This document shows, piece after piece, positions 4,805 through 5,450 of a DNA stretch of 5,450 bases. Under the pieces are notes generated by a model, which was not told where the DNA came from, made no database searches, and worked only from the letters and a program-made list of their open reading frames with translations. Made by a program: the position numbers and the translations under genes. Numbering within the stretch: the first letter of the stretch is position 1; every line of letters starts with the position of its first letter. The DNA is taken from the NCBI GenBank assembly GCA_937888665.1, contig CALBET010000426.1, forward strand, positions 1 through 5,450, read 5' to 3'. The DNA is from an uncultured Acidobacteriota bacterium. Lineage in GTDB: Bacteria > Acidobacteriota > Vicinamibacteria > Vicinamibacterales > UBA8438.

Positions 4805-5450
4805 TGCTCCTCCTCTTCCCCTCTAGCACCACGACGATCCCCCCGATTGCGGGTTCCGTCGTTGTGCTCCACGCCGATGCTGTCTTTCAGCTTTCCAGTG
4901 TCGCCCCTCGGGGTGTCGCTGTGAAGCAGGCGGTCATCGACGTGAGTATGGGGGGAGTGGTGTCCGTGGTTCCGAAGCCGTTCAACTGGGCGGCAGAGGC
5001 GTCAGCCTGGACCTGGATCGCTCAGATCACGGCGGGCAACAAAATACTCCCGGTGAGGCACATGACGAGACTACTGATCCACGAACAGGAGAGCGTGACC
5101 CTGCGAGCGCGGCCAACCACCGAGGAGGGTGCCGTCGTCTACGCTGCGAGCATCGAAACCGCGATGGTGAGCGTGTTCGACACATCCCGCGACACGAAAT
5201 CCACAGCGGTCTACCAGGAGGAGCTCGTCGTCTCTGACGTGTGCTTCTCTGCGCTCCAACTCGACAAGGGCTGGCGGCAGGACCGGACCGGCTACTCATT
5301 CAAATACCAGCTTCCCGCTGGCGTGCTGATCGAGGGGGGCCGGGTCTACCGCGTCGAACTCGTTCTCCGCACGTACTCCGGGGGTCCCCGGATCCTCGTC
5401 TGGGAAGTTGAAACCTCACCCGTATGGACAGCGCGAGCGGCGCTAGGCGT
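4804..5450 (+). CDS. Phage structural-type protein, N-terminal 215 residues (3' truncated by the window edge)
   Basis: The ATG at 4804 overlaps the preceding TGA by one base (TGATG), and the frame stays open with no stop to the end of the window, so the gene continues outside. The first ~60 residues are Pro/Val-rich (MLLLFPSSTT, then IAGSVVVLHADA). Residues about 112-205 show a beta-sandwich pattern I associate with phage virion proteins: IETAMVSVFD, VVSDVCFSALQLDKGWRQD, the core GYSFKYQLP, RVYRVELVLRTYSGG and ILVWEV. In that family the order 'F..L..D..W..D..GY.F....P' followed by 'YRVE' and a terminal strand is recurrent. Third-position G/C preference matches the rest of the string. The N-terminal MLLLF is not followed by a long enough hydrophobic run for a signal peptide. 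The role in the particle is unknown. Confidence 0.6.
   Translation, partial: MLLLFPSSTTTIPPIAGSVVVLHADAVFQLSSVAPRGVAVKQAVIDVSMGGVVSVVPKPFNWAAEASAWTWIAQITAGNKILPVRHMTRLLIHEQESVTLRARPTTEEGAVVYAASIETAMVSVFDTSRDTKSTAVYQEELVVSDVCFSALQLDKGWRQDRTGYSFKYQLPAGVLIEGGRVYRVELVLRTYSGGPRILVWEVETSPVWTARAALG

Noticed and set aside
1..5450. tRNA genes, CRISPR arrays, insertion sequences and long repeats
   Set aside because: None was seen on either strand. The region after 354 is filled with tightly packed protein genes.

Overview
The window reads as part of a tailed-phage (or prophage) structural region from a GC-rich bacterial host, roughly 60% GC by eye with strong G/C preference at third codon positions. 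No host housekeeping gene, tRNA, rRNA, CRISPR array or transposase is visible. The phage assignment rests on a small-terminase-like protein and on three or four proteins with segments typical of phage virion proteins. It also rests on the packing: seven same-strand genes joined by 1-nt or 4-nt stop/start overlaps, or by a 2-nt gap. Signs point to an environmental, possibly aquatic, phage, but the host cannot be read from the sequence.

Layout. Positions 3-203 hold the 3' end of an unrecognised gene that enters from the left. Positions 204-354 are the only real intergenic gap. It carries an AT-rich patch, a 19-bp imperfect dyad (284-302), a perfect DnaA-box-like nonamer (325-333) and a Shine-Dalgarno site. 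One continuous gene cluster then runs to the right edge: a small-terminase-like HTH protein (355-849); a beta-rich structural protein (849-1709); a complete formylglycine-type sulfatase-family hydrolase of 630 residues (1709-3601); an 89-residue putative zinc-binding protein (3598-3867); and three structural-type proteins (3864-4358, 4361-4804, and 4804 to the end, which runs off the window).

The notable point is the sulfatase. It keeps the motifs expected of an active enzyme: the Asp-Asp metal site, CxPxR with the Cys that becomes formylglycine, GKWHL, a PH motif, SDNG, and the GKG lysine. It has no signal peptide and sits between structural genes in the same translationally coupled string. 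The simplest reading is a virion-associated or lysis-released enzyme that removes sulfate (or a related phospho-ester) from host surface or extracellular polysaccharide, comparable in role to phage depolymerases. That role is inference. The enzyme family assignment is strong. No formylglycine-generating enzyme is seen here, so maturation would depend on the host or on a phage gene outside the window.
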